A stretch of DNA of 64,000 nucleotides from Methanobacterium sp. UBA375 (GCA_002495625.1 DAGC01000004.1:119870-183869); one strand, 5' to 3'. Positions 33,043-43,826 are shown, counted from the first letter of the stretch. Numbers and translations are program-made. Notes: generated from the letters alone by a model not told the origin.

Positions 33043-36000
33043 CTACCATTTAAAAAAATTCGTATGTTTCATTCTAAAATTGAAAAAGTTTAAAAATTTC
33101 TTCCAATAATTTGAACTCCAGGGATCATAATTCTTTTTAATTTTAATATTATCAGAACCTTCAAATTCAGCATTACCACCATTATATTTTATTTTACCAT
33201 TTATGGTGATGGTGATAGGATTTGATTTACCTTTGAGTAATTTTGTTAATTTCGATGCATCAAATATAGCCACTATAGTGTTTTTAATAATTATGACATT
33301 ACTAGCGGCAATGTTAATTCCACCATATACTAATTTAATGGTGTTAACTTTTACTTTGGACGCATCATAAGTTTTAGGTAACTTAATTATGGCCGTTATC
33401 CATTGTCCACACATTTTTAAGTTCAATTTTTCTGGATAGATATCTACGGAGGCAGTAATTGGATTTACAGTAATTGTTATGGTGTTCATTCCTACTCCTC
33501 CATCTTTATCTAAAACAGATAAGGTTACTGTATAATTACCTTTATTATAATATTTATGTGAAGGATTTAAAGTACCGAAGACAGGTGCAGAACCATCCCC
33601 GAAATCCCATTTTACTGTGAAGGTGTCTAAAATACCGGGATCTATGTAACTACCAGATAATTCAACTTTTTCTCCAGAAGTAATTATCCTATTTACTCCT
33701 GCATTTACTATTGGTGCTACATTATTTACAGTAACCGTTAAATTGTCTGTACTAACAGCGTTGTCTTTATCAGTAACTGTTAGTGTAACATTGTAAATGC
33801 CATTATCTACGTACCTGTGAGTGGTCTTAAGGCTGCCTGTGACTATTGTTCCATCCCCAAAGTCCCACTTAATATTGTGGGTATCATTTATTCCATGATC
33901 TGTAAAGCTTCCATTGAAGTTTACGGTTTCACCTTCATCAACCACTTGATCCTGGCCAGCATTTACTATTGGTGCAACATTGTTGATGGTTATTTGTGCT
34001 GTAGTTTCATTACTGAGTTCACCATCACTTACTTCTAATTTAACTACACCGTCATAGTTATCGTTCCAGATATAGGTGGTTGTGGGTTGATCAAGCCATT
34101 CAGTGTCCCAGATGCCATCATTGTTGAAATCCCATCTATATTTGAGAACATCTCCATCAGGGTCAGATGAAGATGATGCATCAAGGGTGATGGTAGATCC
34201 TTCGTCTCCGGTGTAATTGCTACCAGCATTGGCAACTGGAGGTTGATTAGTTATTATATTTATGGTTGTTATTGCATCAGGGGTGAATGGTGCATTTTCA
34301 ACATTCCCAACATTATCAGTAGCGATGCTGAAGAATTTGTATGTGCTTCCGATTGTACCTGTGAAGGTAGCTGAAGTTTCACTAGTTTTTAACCAAAGTT
34401 GGTAAGAACCTTCATTTTCTGAATAATAAATAGCATAGTTAAGTATACCGGAACCTAAACCATCATCTCCAGTCCATGATACCTGAAATTTTGAAGGATT
34501 TTGAGTCTGTAATGGATTTATAGTACTAATAGGTGGCTGTGAATCGATTGTATTGATTATTTCATTTGTGTCTATTGGTGGATTGTTATCAAAGATTATA
34601 GTTGCTTTGTTGCGAATCTCTGTACCAGAAATAATGTTTAACTTAGGGTTGATCAAATAACTAACCCAACCTTCACCGTCAGGTGGGTTCTGATTAGGTG
34701 GTAAAAATCCAATTAAAGGATCTTCAGGAGGCAAACCAGTAACCGGATCGATAGATTCAAATGTCCATGTTACGAGGCCAGTTGTATAGTCTATTTTTTT
34801 ACTAATTATCACCAGAAGATTCTTGTAGGGCCTTAAATCAACTATACTCTGCCAGGATGGAATAATAATATTTCCTAATGAAATTTCTCCGAACCGGAAC
34901 GTATCCCAATCTAAATCCTCATCCAAATAATCTGTTATGACTATTTTTTGTGCTGCAGCTGTAGCATTTTCGATATTTTCGAAATGTATCGTATAGGGAA
35001 TTGTTGGAATATAAGGTATAAAATTTGGTGCTCCATGGCCCGAAAGTCCTATTTTTTCGTTTGGATCATATGACATTAATATTGTTATGTTTAAATAGCC
35101 TCCGCCTTCACCACGAAGTTTCTTTATCAGATCTTTACATTGTTGATCAAATATACCCAAATATTCTTTTGCTTCTTCTTCAGCTACCATATGAATTAGT
35201 AATTCAAAGACAAAGTCAATAAGTGGACCAAACGGATTCAACAACATTGGACTAATCATTTTATTAGTCACTAAGCTATTTGTTCCCGTTAAAGAGGTTT
35301 CACTGGTTTCGTTTTCAGTGTTGTTCATCGATGTCAATGGTACATCTAAGACTTGAAATCTTAATTCTCCGTTATTAAGAGCCAAAATTCCGGTGAGTAT
35401 AATTTTTAACTCTTCCATTTCTCCTACTTTAAGGTCTTTTATTAAAACTACAACATTTCGTTGTAAATAATCTCTTATATAGTCGTTTAAGATATCTGGA
35501 GGGATGTTACTAAATTCTTCTGGGTACTGTTCCTCAAATGCACTAACGATTTCGGGTATACGATTTTCTATGTTGTTTGCATCCCATAGTACAGTACCAT
35601 CTGCTGCTTCAACTCGTATTATTTTAAAAATGGAATCTACATCAAGATTTATTAGTATAAGATCCGAATCCCACGGTCCTAAATTATAAATATCAATATA
35701 ATAATTAGTATTTCTAATAGGTCTAATTTTTTCGGGCCCTCTTGCGCTTATCCACAAATTATTTTCAATTTTTTTATCAACTGTAGTATTAACTGGAAGA
35801 ACGAATAGTAAAGGTCCAATATAACCAGGACATCTTTGTGTCACACTGTTTTGTATAACATATTCCTGAGTTCCGTAAATAATGGTCACTGAATAAGGAG
35901 TAAACTTGTTTTTGTTTTGAGCATTCAAAACGTGATTATACCATTTCATATCTTCTACCTTGACTAGGCCGTAGGTATCTGTTAGCGCATATTGAAAAGG

Positions 36001-39000
36001 ATTATTGATATCATTTGTTCCATTTTGAAGTGAGAGTGAGGTGCCATCATTTTTCCTTACAATTACACTGACGTTCCTGACAGGAATTCCATTTTCATCA
36101 ACAACTTTAATATAAAAGTCCCAATTCGTTGTTAAAGAAGAATTAGAATCTACAAAAGTTACCTTACTTTCATCAAAAGTAGATTTATTAGCATAAATAG
36201 ATGAGTTGTGAAGATAAATATCTGTGGCATTATTTAAAATAACACACTCATTTATGGTAACATTGGATGAGTGGATTTGAAGTCCATTCACATTATTAGA
36301 GATATTATTCTCATAAATAGTGTTATTGGGAGATGATTCGAGATAAATTCCATTATTACTACCCTGGATTTGGTTGTTTCCACTTATCGTATTTTCATGA
36401 GAGTTGGATAAGTAAATTCCATCATCATAACCAGATATTATGTTCCCAGTTATTGTATTATTATTTGAGGATGTGTCTAGATAGATTCCCGTGCTATATC
36501 CCTGAGAGTTATTGCTCAGGTTATTGTTAAAAATTGTATTAGAGGAGGAGGACTTAATGCGAATCCCGGCAAAACTTTGGTTGGTTATGTTATTTTCAGA
36601 GATTAAATTGCTATTAGAACCTGAAGGACTATCATAACCTGAATACCAGGTTAAAATTCCATAAGTTCCATTAGATATGATGTTGTTAGAAATAGTATTT
36701 TTTGAAGAGTCCTCCAGTAAAATTCCTATATTGTTATCATCAAAAATGTTGTCTGTAACTATGTTATTAGAAGTTAAGTGGAAATAAATTCCATAGGCAT
36801 GATTTATTAATGTGTTTCCAGAAATGGTGTTGTTAGAAGATATTTCATCAAGGGAGATACCGTAAGATTGTGAATTATAAAAAGAAATTCCAAAATTAAT
36901 GTTAAAGCTTTTCAAATCACTAATACAATTATTTGCAGTTATAAGGTTGTTGTTTGAATTTCTGATGATTATTCCTCTGGAGTAACTTGCTAAGTTGTTA
37001 TTGGAAATTATGTTATTAGATGAGTTTTCAAGAAGGATTCCAATAGTATAGTAATAATTGTTGTTGGTATCTTTTGCATCTCCTGTTATATTGTTATCCA
37101 AGATTGTACAGTTTGAAGAGGATTCAAGATATATTCCCGTGCTACTGTTGTATGAAATGATATTGTGAGATAAATTGATATTTGGGGAGGAGAAAAGGTA
37201 GATGTTTGAGGCGTGATTTGTAGAAATGTTATTATAGGGAGATAATTGTAGAACAATTTTCAGTGCTTCATTGTTACTTATGTTATTTTCTGATGAGGAC
37301 TCGAGGCCTAGCCCTCCATTTATATTATTCCCGTTAATTTCGTTATTGGAAGAATTATTAAGAAAAATTAGATACTCTACGTAATTATAATCGCCACTAT
37401 TTATAGTGTTTCCAGAAATGTTATTATTCGAAGAAGATTCAAGGTAGATTCCAATATCATAATTTATTATATTATTTGTTGAAATGGCGTTATTTGATGA
37501 GTTCCACAGTTTAATTCCATATTCATAATTGTCTGTTATGTTATTGTTTTCAATATAGGAGTTGGTAGTGTTTATAAGGAGAATTCCTATGCCGTTTTCC
37601 GTAAGGTTAACGTTTCTTACTTGAATATTGTCACATGAAATTAAAGCTAAAAATCCTATGGGAGTGCCATCGAAAGTAAGTCCGTTTTCATTTATAAGGT
37701 AGTAAATCGGGTTTCCATTTATGGTGTTGCTAGTATCAATATACTGGATGTAGCATGAAATTTCATCCCCTAAAATGTTAAAATTATAGCCATTATTTGT
37801 AAGTATATTATTCCTGAGGACGTTTCCAGGAGATTCTATCATATAAATTCCAAATCCATTAGAATCTAGCTCGTTTTCGGTGATACTAGTATTTGGAGAA
37901 TTGTATAAAGCAATTCCATAATTGCTATTTAACAGCAGATTACTTGAAATTGTGTTATTTGGAGAATTATAGAGGTATATTCCTGAAACTCTAGCATAAT
38001 TTACAGTATTATTGAAAATAATGTTATTTGAAGAGGACTCAAGATATATGCCAGTATAATAATTATCAATATAAAAATCATTAAAATTACTAGAACTATC
38101 CATGTCAATTGAAGCCCTAGCTTCACCACCTCCATAGACAGAGATAGTATTTCCTATAATACTGTTATTTGAAGAATTTGTAAGGGATATACCATTGGAA
38201 CCGCTGGATATATTGTTTCCAGAAATCACGTTAAAATGAGATGAATCAAAGCTAATTCTTGTTGTTGAGACTCCCTTGATGGTATTGTATGAAGAATTCA
38301 CTAGATGAATTTCATTCCCGGATAAATCACAGTTTTCAATTACCACATTTGTCGAGTTCATTAATGAAACTTGGCTTGAAATAATAGAGTTTTTTATCTG
38401 TATATCGTTGCATAAGATTAGTATTAAAAATCCCGTTGAAATTCCATCATACACTAACTCATTTTGACCTACTAGGTAGTAAATGGGTTCTCCATATATA
38501 GTATTACTGGTATCGATATCTTGTATGTAATCTGAAATATTATCTCCTGTAACATCCAGATTATACGCGTTATCTGTTATTAAATTATTTTTTAAGGTAT
38601 TTTCAGGGGAATTGACTAATAGAACTCCGCCATAATAATTATTTGTTATATTATTCCCTGAAAGAGTGTTATTAGAAGACGAGTCTAGGTAGATCCCCTC
38701 AGTGTTTGTTATACTATTCCCTGAAATTATATTGTTGGAAGAAGAGTCCAGGTAGATCCCATAATGGTTATTTGATATTGTATTTCCGGAAATTGTACTA
38801 TGTGAGACATGAGATAAATATATTCCGGCGACAGAGGAGCTTGTTATGGTAAAACCATTTATTTTAGAATAATTACCAGAGGAATCTATAAAAACAGAGG
38901 GTTGATTGGGATCAAGAGCGTTAATTACTACACTACCATTAGATATCAGGGTTAAATTAGTTTTATTTATCTGAATATTTTCATTGTAAGTTCCTTCATT

Positions 39001-39195
39001 CACTACAATTGTATCTCCCGATGAAGCGCTATTAATGGCTTCTTGGATAGTTTGATTAGTATAAACATCCCAATTTGATGCGTCAGTATCTGTTAGATTA
39101 TCTTCAGCCGCTGCCGTACCAATTAAAAATGATATAATAAAGAAAAAGCTAATTAGAGAAAATAGATAAGGTAATACTCTTTTAGTTTTGGCCAT
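33043..39195 (-). CDS. Very large adhesin-like surface protein (NosD beta-helix plus PKD domains)
   Basis: The 2,050-residue exported protein has a signal peptide ending near residue 30 (SFLIGTAAAED). About residues 55-1010 are right-handed parallel beta-helix (NosD/PbH1) repeats built on N-x-I-S-x-N-x-I and G-I-Y-L-x-x-S-S-N-N units. Next come an Ig/invasin-like segment (near 1028, FYIKVVDENGIPVRNVSV), a CARDB-like region (1145-1330), a segment with SYDPNEK (near 1375), and three PKD domains (near 1653, 1742 and 1828; WDFNNDG, WDFGDGT, WDFGDGS). A final beta domain of about 140 residues ends without a membrane anchor or sorting signal. It is one of the adhesin-like proteins abundant in Methanobacteriales; the ligand is unknown. 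Confidence 0.9.
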   Translation of the reverse strand: MAKTKRVLPYLFSLISFFFIISFLIGTAAAEDNLTDTDASNWDVYTNQTIQEAINSASSGDTIVVNEGTYNENIQINKTNLTLISNGSVVINALDPNQPSVFIDSSGNYSKINGFTITSSSVAGIYLSHVSHSTISGNTISNNHYGIYLDSSSNNIISGNSITNTEGIYLDSSSNNTLSGNNITNNYYGGVLLVNSPENTLKNNLITDNAYNLDVTGDNISDYIQDIDTSNTIYGEPIYYLVGQNELVYDGISTGFLILILCNDIQIKNSIISSQVSLMNSTNVVIENCDLSGNEIHLVNSSYNTIKGVSTTRISFDSSHFNVISGNNISSGSNGISLTNSSNNSIIGNTISVYGGGEARASIDMDSSSNFNDFYIDNYYTGIYLESSSNNIIFNNTVNYARVSGIYLYNSPNNTISSNLLLNSNYGIALYNSPNTSITENELDSNGFGIYMIESPGNVLRNNILTNNGYNFNILGDEISCYIQYIDTSNTINGNPIYYLINENGLTFDGTPIGFLALISCDNIQVRNVNLTENGIGILLINTTNSYIENNNITDNYEYGIKLWNSSNNAISTNNIINYDIGIYLESSSNNNISGNTINSGDYNYVEYLIFLNNSSNNEINGNNINGGLGLESSSENNISNNEALKIVLQLSPYNNISTNHASNIYLFSSPNINLSHNIISYNSSTGIYLESSSNCTILDNNITGDAKDTNNNYYYTIGILLENSSNNIISNNNLASYSRGIIIRNSNNNLITANNCISDLKSFNINFGISFYNSQSYGISLDEISSNNTISGNTLINHAYGIYFHLTSNNIVTDNIFDDNNIGILLEDSSKNTISNNIISNGTYGILTWYSGYDSPSGSNSNLISENNITNQSFAGIRIKSSSSNTIFNNNLSNNSQGYSTGIYLDTSSNNNTITGNIISGYDDGIYLSNSHENTISGNNQIQGSNNGIYLESSPNNTIYENNISNNVNGLQIHSSNVTINECVILNNATDIYLHNSSIYANKSTFDESKVTFVDSNSSLTTNWDFYIKVVDENGIPVRNVSVIVRKNDGTSLSLQNGTNDINNPFQYALTDTYGLVKVEDMKWYNHVLNAQNKNKFTPYSVTIIYGTQEYVIQNSVTQRCPGYIGPLLFVLPVNTTVDKKIENNLWISARGPEKIRPIRNTNYYIDIYNLGPWDSDLILINLDVDSIFKIIRVEAADGTVLWDANNIENRIPEIVSAFEEQYPEEFSNIPPDILNDYIRDYLQRNVVVLIKDLKVGEMEELKIILTGILALNNGELRFQVLDVPLTSMNNTENETSETSLTGTNSLVTNKMISPMLLNPFGPLIDFVFELLIHMVAEEEAKEYLGIFDQQCKDLIKKLRGEGGGYLNITILMSYDPNEKIGLSGHGAPNFIPYIPTIPYTIHFENIENATAAAQKIVITDYLDEDLDWDTFRFGEISLGNIIIPSWQSIVDLRPYKNLLVIISKKIDYTTGLVTWTFESIDPVTGLPPEDPLIGFLPPNQNPPDGEGWVSYLINPKLNIISGTEIRNKATIIFDNNPPIDTNEIINTIDSQPPISTINPLQTQNPSKFQVSWTGDDGLGSGILNYAIYYSENEGSYQLWLKTSETSATFTGTIGSTYKFFSIATDNVGNVENAPFTPDAITTINIITNQPPVANAGSNYTGDEGSTITLDASSSSDPDGDVLKYRWDFNNDGIWDTEWLDQPTTTYIWNDNYDGVVKLEVSDGELSNETTAQITINNVAPIVNAGQDQVVDEGETVNFNGSFTDHGINDTHNIKWDFGDGTIVTGSLKTTHRYVDNGIYNVTLTVTDKDNAVSTDNLTVTVNNVAPIVNAGVNRIITSGEKVELSGSYIDPGILDTFTVKWDFGDGSAPVFGTLNPSHKYYNKGNYTVTLSVLDKDGGVGMNTITITVNPITASVDIYPEKLNLKMCGQWITAIIKLPKTYDASKVKVNTIKLVYGGINIAASNVIIIKNTIVAIFDASKLTKLLKGKSNPITITINGKIKYNGGNAEFEGSDNIKIKKNYDPWSSNYWKKFLNFFNFRMKHTNFFKW

Positions 39196-39472
39196 GAGAC
39201 CCCCCCTGTTTCATGGTGTTAGTTACTATTAATTATTAATATATAGTTTATCATAATAAACAAATAGGAAGTATTATAAAACAGAACCTACAAACATTAG
39301 TGTTTACTAACCATTTTATAATTTAAATAACCGATAACTTTTTATCTTCTAAAATACCAATTTCATTCTAAGATTAAATAATTTACTTAACTGAGTTATA
39401 AAAAATCATTATACTACGTTAGGAACACAAATTTTGATTTAACAAAAGTGGTATATGTTGAGGGGTACTTAA

Positions 39473-40381
39473 ATGGGTATATTCGCCAAATTCGGAGATT
39501 TTATAATCAAACTATTTTCCTTCGTGGGAATGCTCATTCTATCCATCCCCAAGATTCCACAGAAAATAAGGAATATAAATACCAGCGGGATCCGGGATAA
39601 AATCGACACAGAATCTGTGAAGGGCAACATATCCCGGATCAGAAACGAAGTAGGTGGTGTGAAGGATAGCTATTCCAGAGGGAACTATTCCAGACCAGAA
39701 CATTCCAGAACGTCCGGGGAATCCGGAGCTCACCTTGAAGATTCGGGTGACCTTGAAGATCCAGGTGTAATCTTAATTTCAGGGACCTATACTTCAGAGG
39801 AGAAGGAAAGAACTATTTTAATTCTACAGATTGCTTCAGCTGCCTTTATAGTGGTTTCAATTTTCTACGTGTTCAACTTTCTGTCCTTAATTCTCTTCCT
39901 GATACTGGGCGGTCTTATCGGTGCCTTCGTGATTTATATGCTGTACAACAGGGTAACGAAGATGTACAGGAGGGATTTCAATGCCTACCGTGATTTCTTT
40001 TTGCTGTACTTGGCGGTGGGAATCGTGATAGTCCTGGTGAGCAGCAACCCCAATCTGACAATGGCTTTCTCCTTCCAATCATTACCCTCCCTATCAGTAC
40101 TGATCTATGCCATAATAGCCGTGGTTGCAGTGTTCCTCATATTTAGGATAAAATATCACCGTAATTACACCTTTGGAACTGTACTGGAAGCAGGTGAAAA
40201 CACGGCCCATGTGAAGGTGGAATACGATATCAGGTCCAACGTCAAACCGGATATCTATCTGGTGGAGAATAGACCGGGAGCCGTGACTGGTGACACCGTG
40301 AAACTTAAAATTGAAGAGAAAATCATAAGCACTGGTGGCAATAAACCCCTGGAAATTCTGGAAGTATATGAGAAGACCTAA
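39473..40381 (+). CDS. Archaeal membrane protein, DUF2101-like
   Basis: The 302-residue protein starts with an amphipathic or short hydrophobic segment (FIIKLFSFVGMLILSIP), then a Ser/Arg/Glu-rich soluble stretch (about 30-100). Four or so membrane helices follow between about 105 and 225 (ILQIASAAFIVVSIFYVF onward), then a C-terminal soluble beta domain (about 230-302, GTVLEAGENTAHVKVEYD). I associate it with the archaeal DUF2101 family, with moderate certainty. Function unknown. It lies 60 bp before the phosphopantothenate synthetase gene and may be co-transcribed with it. Confidence 0.65.
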   Translation: MGIFAKFGDFIIKLFSFVGMLILSIPKIPQKIRNINTSGIRDKIDTESVKGNISRIRNEVGGVKDSYSRGNYSRPEHSRTSGESGAHLEDSGDLEDPGVILISGTYTSEEKERTILILQIASAAFIVVSIFYVFNFLSLILFLILGGLIGAFVIYMLYNRVTKMYRRDFNAYRDFFLLYLAVGIVIVLVSSNPNLTMAFSFQSLPSLSVLIYAIIAVVAVFLIFRIKYHRNYTFGTVLEAGENTAHVKVEYDIRSNVKPDIYLVENRPGAVTGDTVKLKIEEKIISTGGNKPLEILEVYEKT

Positions 40382-40441
40382 ACTTTTATTTAACTGAAAT
40401 CCCATATTTTTATTTTAAATCAACTTCTTAAGGTTTTTAAT

Positions 40442-41206
40442 ATGAAATCTAAAGATTCACATGATATACCCCCTGATCACCCCCGTTATGAATCCCTGAA
40501 GCTCAGGGCGAAAGTAGTGGATGCTTATAAGGCCGGGATCCTTGCAGATTCAGGTTTAATAGCCCATGGGAGGGGGGAGGCTTTTGATTACCTCTTAGGT
40601 GAGAAGACATCAACGGTTGCCAAGAAGGCCATAGAGACAGCGGCAGCCACCCTCTTACTGGCAGAACACCCGGTAATATCAGTTAACGGTAACACCGCCG
40701 CGCTGGTGTCAGAAGAAATAGTCGACCTGGCCGGTGCTTTAGATGCTAAAATAGAGATAAACCTATTCTACAGAACACCAGAAAGAGTACGTGCTGTAAA
40801 GAAGGTTTTAAGGGATGCCGGTGCTTTGGAAGTGCTGGGTAGCGAGGAAAACCCGGAGCATATAAAGGGACTGGACAGCCCCCGTTCAAGGGCCAGCCGG
40901 GAAGGGGTTTATAAAGCAGACGTGGTATTGGTACCTTTAGAGGATGGTGACCGGGCTGAAGCATTGGTTTCAAATGGGAAGAAGGTGGTAACTGTTGACC
41001 TTAACCCCCTTTCCAGGACAGCGAAAACAGCTACCGTGACGATAGTTGATAATCTGGTGAGGGTCATCCCCTCTCTTACCCGGGAAGTGGAAAGACTTCG
41101 AGGAATGGATAAATCTGCGCTTCAGGATATAACCCGTAACTTCGATAACCAGCAGAATCTGAAGGATTCATTGAAGCTGATGATAGGTTCGTACTCTCGC
41201 AAATAA
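40442..41206 (+). CDS. 4-phosphopantoate-beta-alanine ligase (archaeal phosphopantothenate synthetase)
   Basis: Joins 4-phosphopantoate and beta-alanine with ATP in archaeal coenzyme A biosynthesis. The 254-residue product shows the family features HPRYESLKLRAKVVDAY, GLIAHGRGEAFDYLLGE, SVNGNTAAL, NLFYRTPERV, LDSPRSRAS and VDLNPLSRTAKTA. Length and order are normal. It is encoded 52 bp upstream of a UPF0200 kinase-like protein on the same strand, as in several methanogens. Confidence 0.93.
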   Translation: MKSKDSHDIPPDHPRYESLKLRAKVVDAYKAGILADSGLIAHGRGEAFDYLLGEKTSTVAKKAIETAAATLLLAEHPVISVNGNTAALVSEEIVDLAGALDAKIEINLFYRTPERVRAVKKVLRDAGALEVLGSEENPEHIKGLDSPRSRASREGVYKADVVLVPLEDGDRAEALVSNGKKVVTVDLNPLSRTAKTATVTIVDNLVRVIPSLTREVERLRGMDKSALQDITRNFDNQQNLKDSLKLMIGSYSRK

Positions 41207-41258
41207 TTAGTGCTAACCTGATAAAGATAAAATATCTCTAAACAAAAGAATGGTATAG

Positions 41259-41807
41259 ATGGACATGAAGGTAATAGGAGTTACAGGAATGCCCGGTTCA
41301 GGGAAGGGAATAGTAGCTGGTGTGGCTAAAAATCTCGGTTACGAGATCATAAGGATGGGTGATGTTATCCGGGAAGAAGCCAGGAAAAGAAATGCCAAAA
41401 TAGGAGAGATCGCTGTCCAGCTTCGCAAAGACTATGGTGAATTTGTGGTGGCCGAAAGATGCATCCAGAAAATTAAAGATATATCTAAAGATTCCAGTAA
41501 TCACTCCGATCTCTTCATCATCGAAGGGATAAGAAGCCCCTTTGAGGTGGAGATGTTCCGGGAGAATTTCCCAGGTTTTAAGGTATTATCTGTTAATTCC
41601 TCCCCGGAGACCAGGTTTCGGAGGTTGTTGAATAGGAAACGTGTGGACGATTCCCTTGATAAATCTGAGTTTGAAAACAGAGATAAGAGGGAGCTTAAAT
41701 TTGGTATAGGGGAAGTAATTGCCACTGCAGACTACATGGTACCCAATGAAGGCTCTATAAAACGGTTTAAAAATACTATAAGGAGCATACTCACCAATGA
41801 AATGTGA
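41259..41807 (+). CDS. UPF0200 P-loop nucleotide kinase-like protein
   Basis: The 182-residue protein has a Walker A motif GMPGSGKG near the N-terminus and the folding pattern of dephospho-CoA or adenylate kinases (MGDVIREEA, FIIEGIRSPFEV, NRKRVDD). UPF0200 members are archaeal and their substrate is not settled. Its position just after a CoA-pathway gene is suggestive but not proof, because archaeal dephospho-CoA kinase has been assigned to another family (DUF359). It overlaps UPF0201 by 11 bp. ATG 41265 (MKVIGVTG) is an alternative start. Confidence 0.85.
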   Translation: MDMKVIGVTGMPGSGKGIVAGVAKNLGYEIIRMGDVIREEARKRNAKIGEIAVQLRKDYGEFVVAERCIQKIKDISKDSSNHSDLFIIEGIRSPFEVEMFRENFPGFKVLSVNSSPETRFRRLLNRKRVDDSLDKSEFENRDKRELKFGIGEVIATADYMVPNEGSIKRFKNTIRSILTNEM

Positions 41808-42177
41808 ATTTACGGCTGAAACCCCCATCAACCCCACTGAAGATGCAGATAAAGTTATCAAAACACTCTCCAACATGTTCGACTATGACGAGCTGGAGAT
41901 AGGTGCAGATTACATCTCCGTGAGTGGGGGGAAGGATTCCCTTATAAAGCTGAGGGAAGCACTGGAAGTTCGCAGGATCAGGAACACCGCCCGCAAGATA
42001 CTGATTAAAGGGGCCTATGCTGGTGTGATCCATTTTAAATTAAATAAACAGGCGGCCTTCTCTGGTGTGGTCAACTTTGCAGAAGACGATCTCTCACCAC
42101 TGGGGGAAATAAAGGTAAAAATAGAAACTGACGATGTTGAAGGGTTAATTGACTGGTTGGCTCCTTTACAGGAGTAA
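41797..42177 (+). CDS. UPF0201 protein (RNA-associated family)
   Basis: The 126-residue alpha/beta protein of the archaeal UPF0201/DUF54 family, with AETPINPTEDADKV at the start and the conserved LREALEVRRIRNTAR helix, has been associated with RNA binding and exosome genes. No catalytic motif is visible. The ATG lies inside the end of the UPF0200 gene, so the two are co-translated. Confidence 0.85.
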   Translation: MKCEFTAETPINPTEDADKVIKTLSNMFDYDELEIGADYISVSGGKDSLIKLREALEVRRIRNTARKILIKGAYAGVIHFKLNKQAAFSGVVNFAEDDLSPLGEIKVKIETDDVEGLIDWLAPLQE

Positions 42178-42247
42178 AAATCAGTACTTTTCTACAGTAG
42201 AAAGGATTATTATACTCCTAAAAAAATTTATCCCATATAAAAAAAGA

Positions 42248-42928
42248 TCATTTATCCTCTAAAACAGCTTTCTTTACAATGACGTGTCCACTGTCCCTAT
42301 CCCAGACCTTCTCGGATTCCTGGATTTTAATTCTCTTTTTAAAGAGTGGACAGTCCAAAACCAGGGTTTCTGCCTCACCGCCTTCAAAGGCCAGGTGGAT
42401 ACCGTACTTCTCGTGGATGGTAATCAGTTCATCTAATAGTTCACTGTCTATTTTTCTGCCCAGCCAGGATTCATCCAGGCCAGCAGCTGATACACTGACC
42501 AGTATGGTTTCAAAATTAAGCTCTATAAGTTCTTCCATGTACTTATATGGATCTTTGTGCCATAATGGGGCTATAGATTCCAGGGAAAGGTCCTGGCAAA
42601 GTTTATCTATCCTGGATTTCTGGTAGCTTGAATGGAGGGCACCGGAGAAAATCGCCTCCACCCCCTCATTTTTAAGATCGGTTAAAACGATTTTCAGGTC
42701 ATCCAGTTCCTTTTCTTTTATCCCATGGGTGGTGTAACGTAAAAGGGGAATATCTATGGACTGAGCAGCGAGTTCTGTGAGGTGGATGTTGCTGGTGTGG
42801 AACATGTAAGACTCTGGATTATCTGATATCATGGAAACCAGATATTCTACTTTCCAACCTCTTTCTATGGCCTTATAGGTGGCCATGGTACTGTCTTTAC
42901 CTCCAGAAAATAGAACTGCAGCTTTCAT
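42248..42928 (-). CDS. Dph6-like diphthine-ammonia ligase family ATP pyrophosphatase
   Basis: The 226-residue PP-loop enzyme has LFSGGKDSTMA at the N-terminus and the family end motif AFEGGEAETLVLDCP. In eukaryotes and probably archaea it amidates diphthine on elongation factor 2 to give diphthamide. SALHSSYQKSR and PLWHKDP fit the family. It is transcribed opposite to the UPF0201 gene. An alternative annotation is simply 'MJ0570-related ATPase'. Confidence 0.85.
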   Translation of the reverse strand: MKAAVLFSGGKDSTMATYKAIERGWKVEYLVSMISDNPESYMFHTSNIHLTELAAQSIDIPLLRYTTHGIKEKELDDLKIVLTDLKNEGVEAIFSGALHSSYQKSRIDKLCQDLSLESIAPLWHKDPYKYMEELIELNFETILVSVSAAGLDESWLGRKIDSELLDELITIHEKYGIHLAFEGGEAETLVLDCPLFKKRIKIQESEKVWDRDSGHVIVKKAVLEDK

Positions 42929-43010
42929 TTTCTAATTTAGTTCCTTTTTAATGAAACTAATTATTCTTTTCATAAACCCTAATTATTTCAGGTTTTACAT
43001 AAAATTTAAA

Positions 43011-43826
43011 TTATTTCAGTTTCCTTCTCCTTAAAGCCAACCATACGCGTATTTTATCCCACAACTGGGTTATGCTGTCTATAAATAAACCGATGGCACC
43101 TACAATTAATCCTATAAAACCACAGATTATTACGATGGTGGTTCGATCCGGCAGGTTCTTCTTGAAGGCGGTGATCTGATCCTCTACAGGGCCAGTTATG
43201 TTGGCAATCACCACTCTATCCTGGGGAAGCTGCGCTGAAACTGCATCAACCTGTGAGGGCTCCACTGTTATTAGTACCTCGGCTTGATGGCTTACAACAA
43301 CTATACCACCCACCAGGCCCAGCCATTCAGTAATGCTATCCACCAGCTGGGTGGGGTTGCTGTTCTCATTTAAATATAAAATTATGGTATCATTGGCGGG
43401 GACCTGGGCCTCTTTAACATCAGCATCCACGACGGGTAACCTTTTTTCCATGGATCCCTTCCAGTTATCCATATTAAAGGACATGGTTTTAATGGTTATC
43501 TTGTTACACTGTACATCCTTGACCCCGTTTAACTTCTTGGTATCCTCTACAAAGGCGTTCACATCGTTGATGGTGGACATGTTAACGGTTATTACTTCCG
43601 GACTTCCCGAGCTGAAGGTGAAAACTGCCCGGGCCATGTCGGGCATGTCATCGTATAGGGGGGCGATGAAGAAGGCTCCGCCAACCAGGCCCACTATGAA
43701 TCCCAGGGACAATACGAATATAAGGTTTCTTTTACCGATTAGTGGGGTTAGAAGTGCCGTGGAGAAAATAAACACCATCAGGAAAATGAAAAGCACCAGC
43801 ATTATGGTTACAACGAGTACATCCAT
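43011..43826 (-). CDS. Membrane protein with extracytoplasmic domain, unknown
   Basis: The 271-residue product has two N-terminal membrane helices (about 5-28 and 32-57), an extracytoplasmic alpha/beta region of about 150 residues (Asn/Val/Asp-rich), a C-terminal helix (about 232-253) and a basic tail (ALRRRKLK). I do not recognise the family. It follows the minor-pilin-like operon on the same strand after about 100 bp and might act with it. Confidence 0.6.
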   Translation of the reverse strand: MDVLVVTIMLVLFIFLMVFIFSTALLTPLIGKRNLIFVLSLGFIVGLVGGAFFIAPLYDDMPDMARAVFTFSSGSPEVITVNMSTINDVNAFVEDTKKLNGVKDVQCNKITIKTMSFNMDNWKGSMEKRLPVVDADVKEAQVPANDTIILYLNENSNPTQLVDSITEWLGLVGGIVVVSHQAEVLITVEPSQVDAVSAQLPQDRVVIANITGPVEDQITAFKKNLPDRTTIVIICGFIGLIVGAIGLFIDSITQLWDKIRVWLALRRRKLK

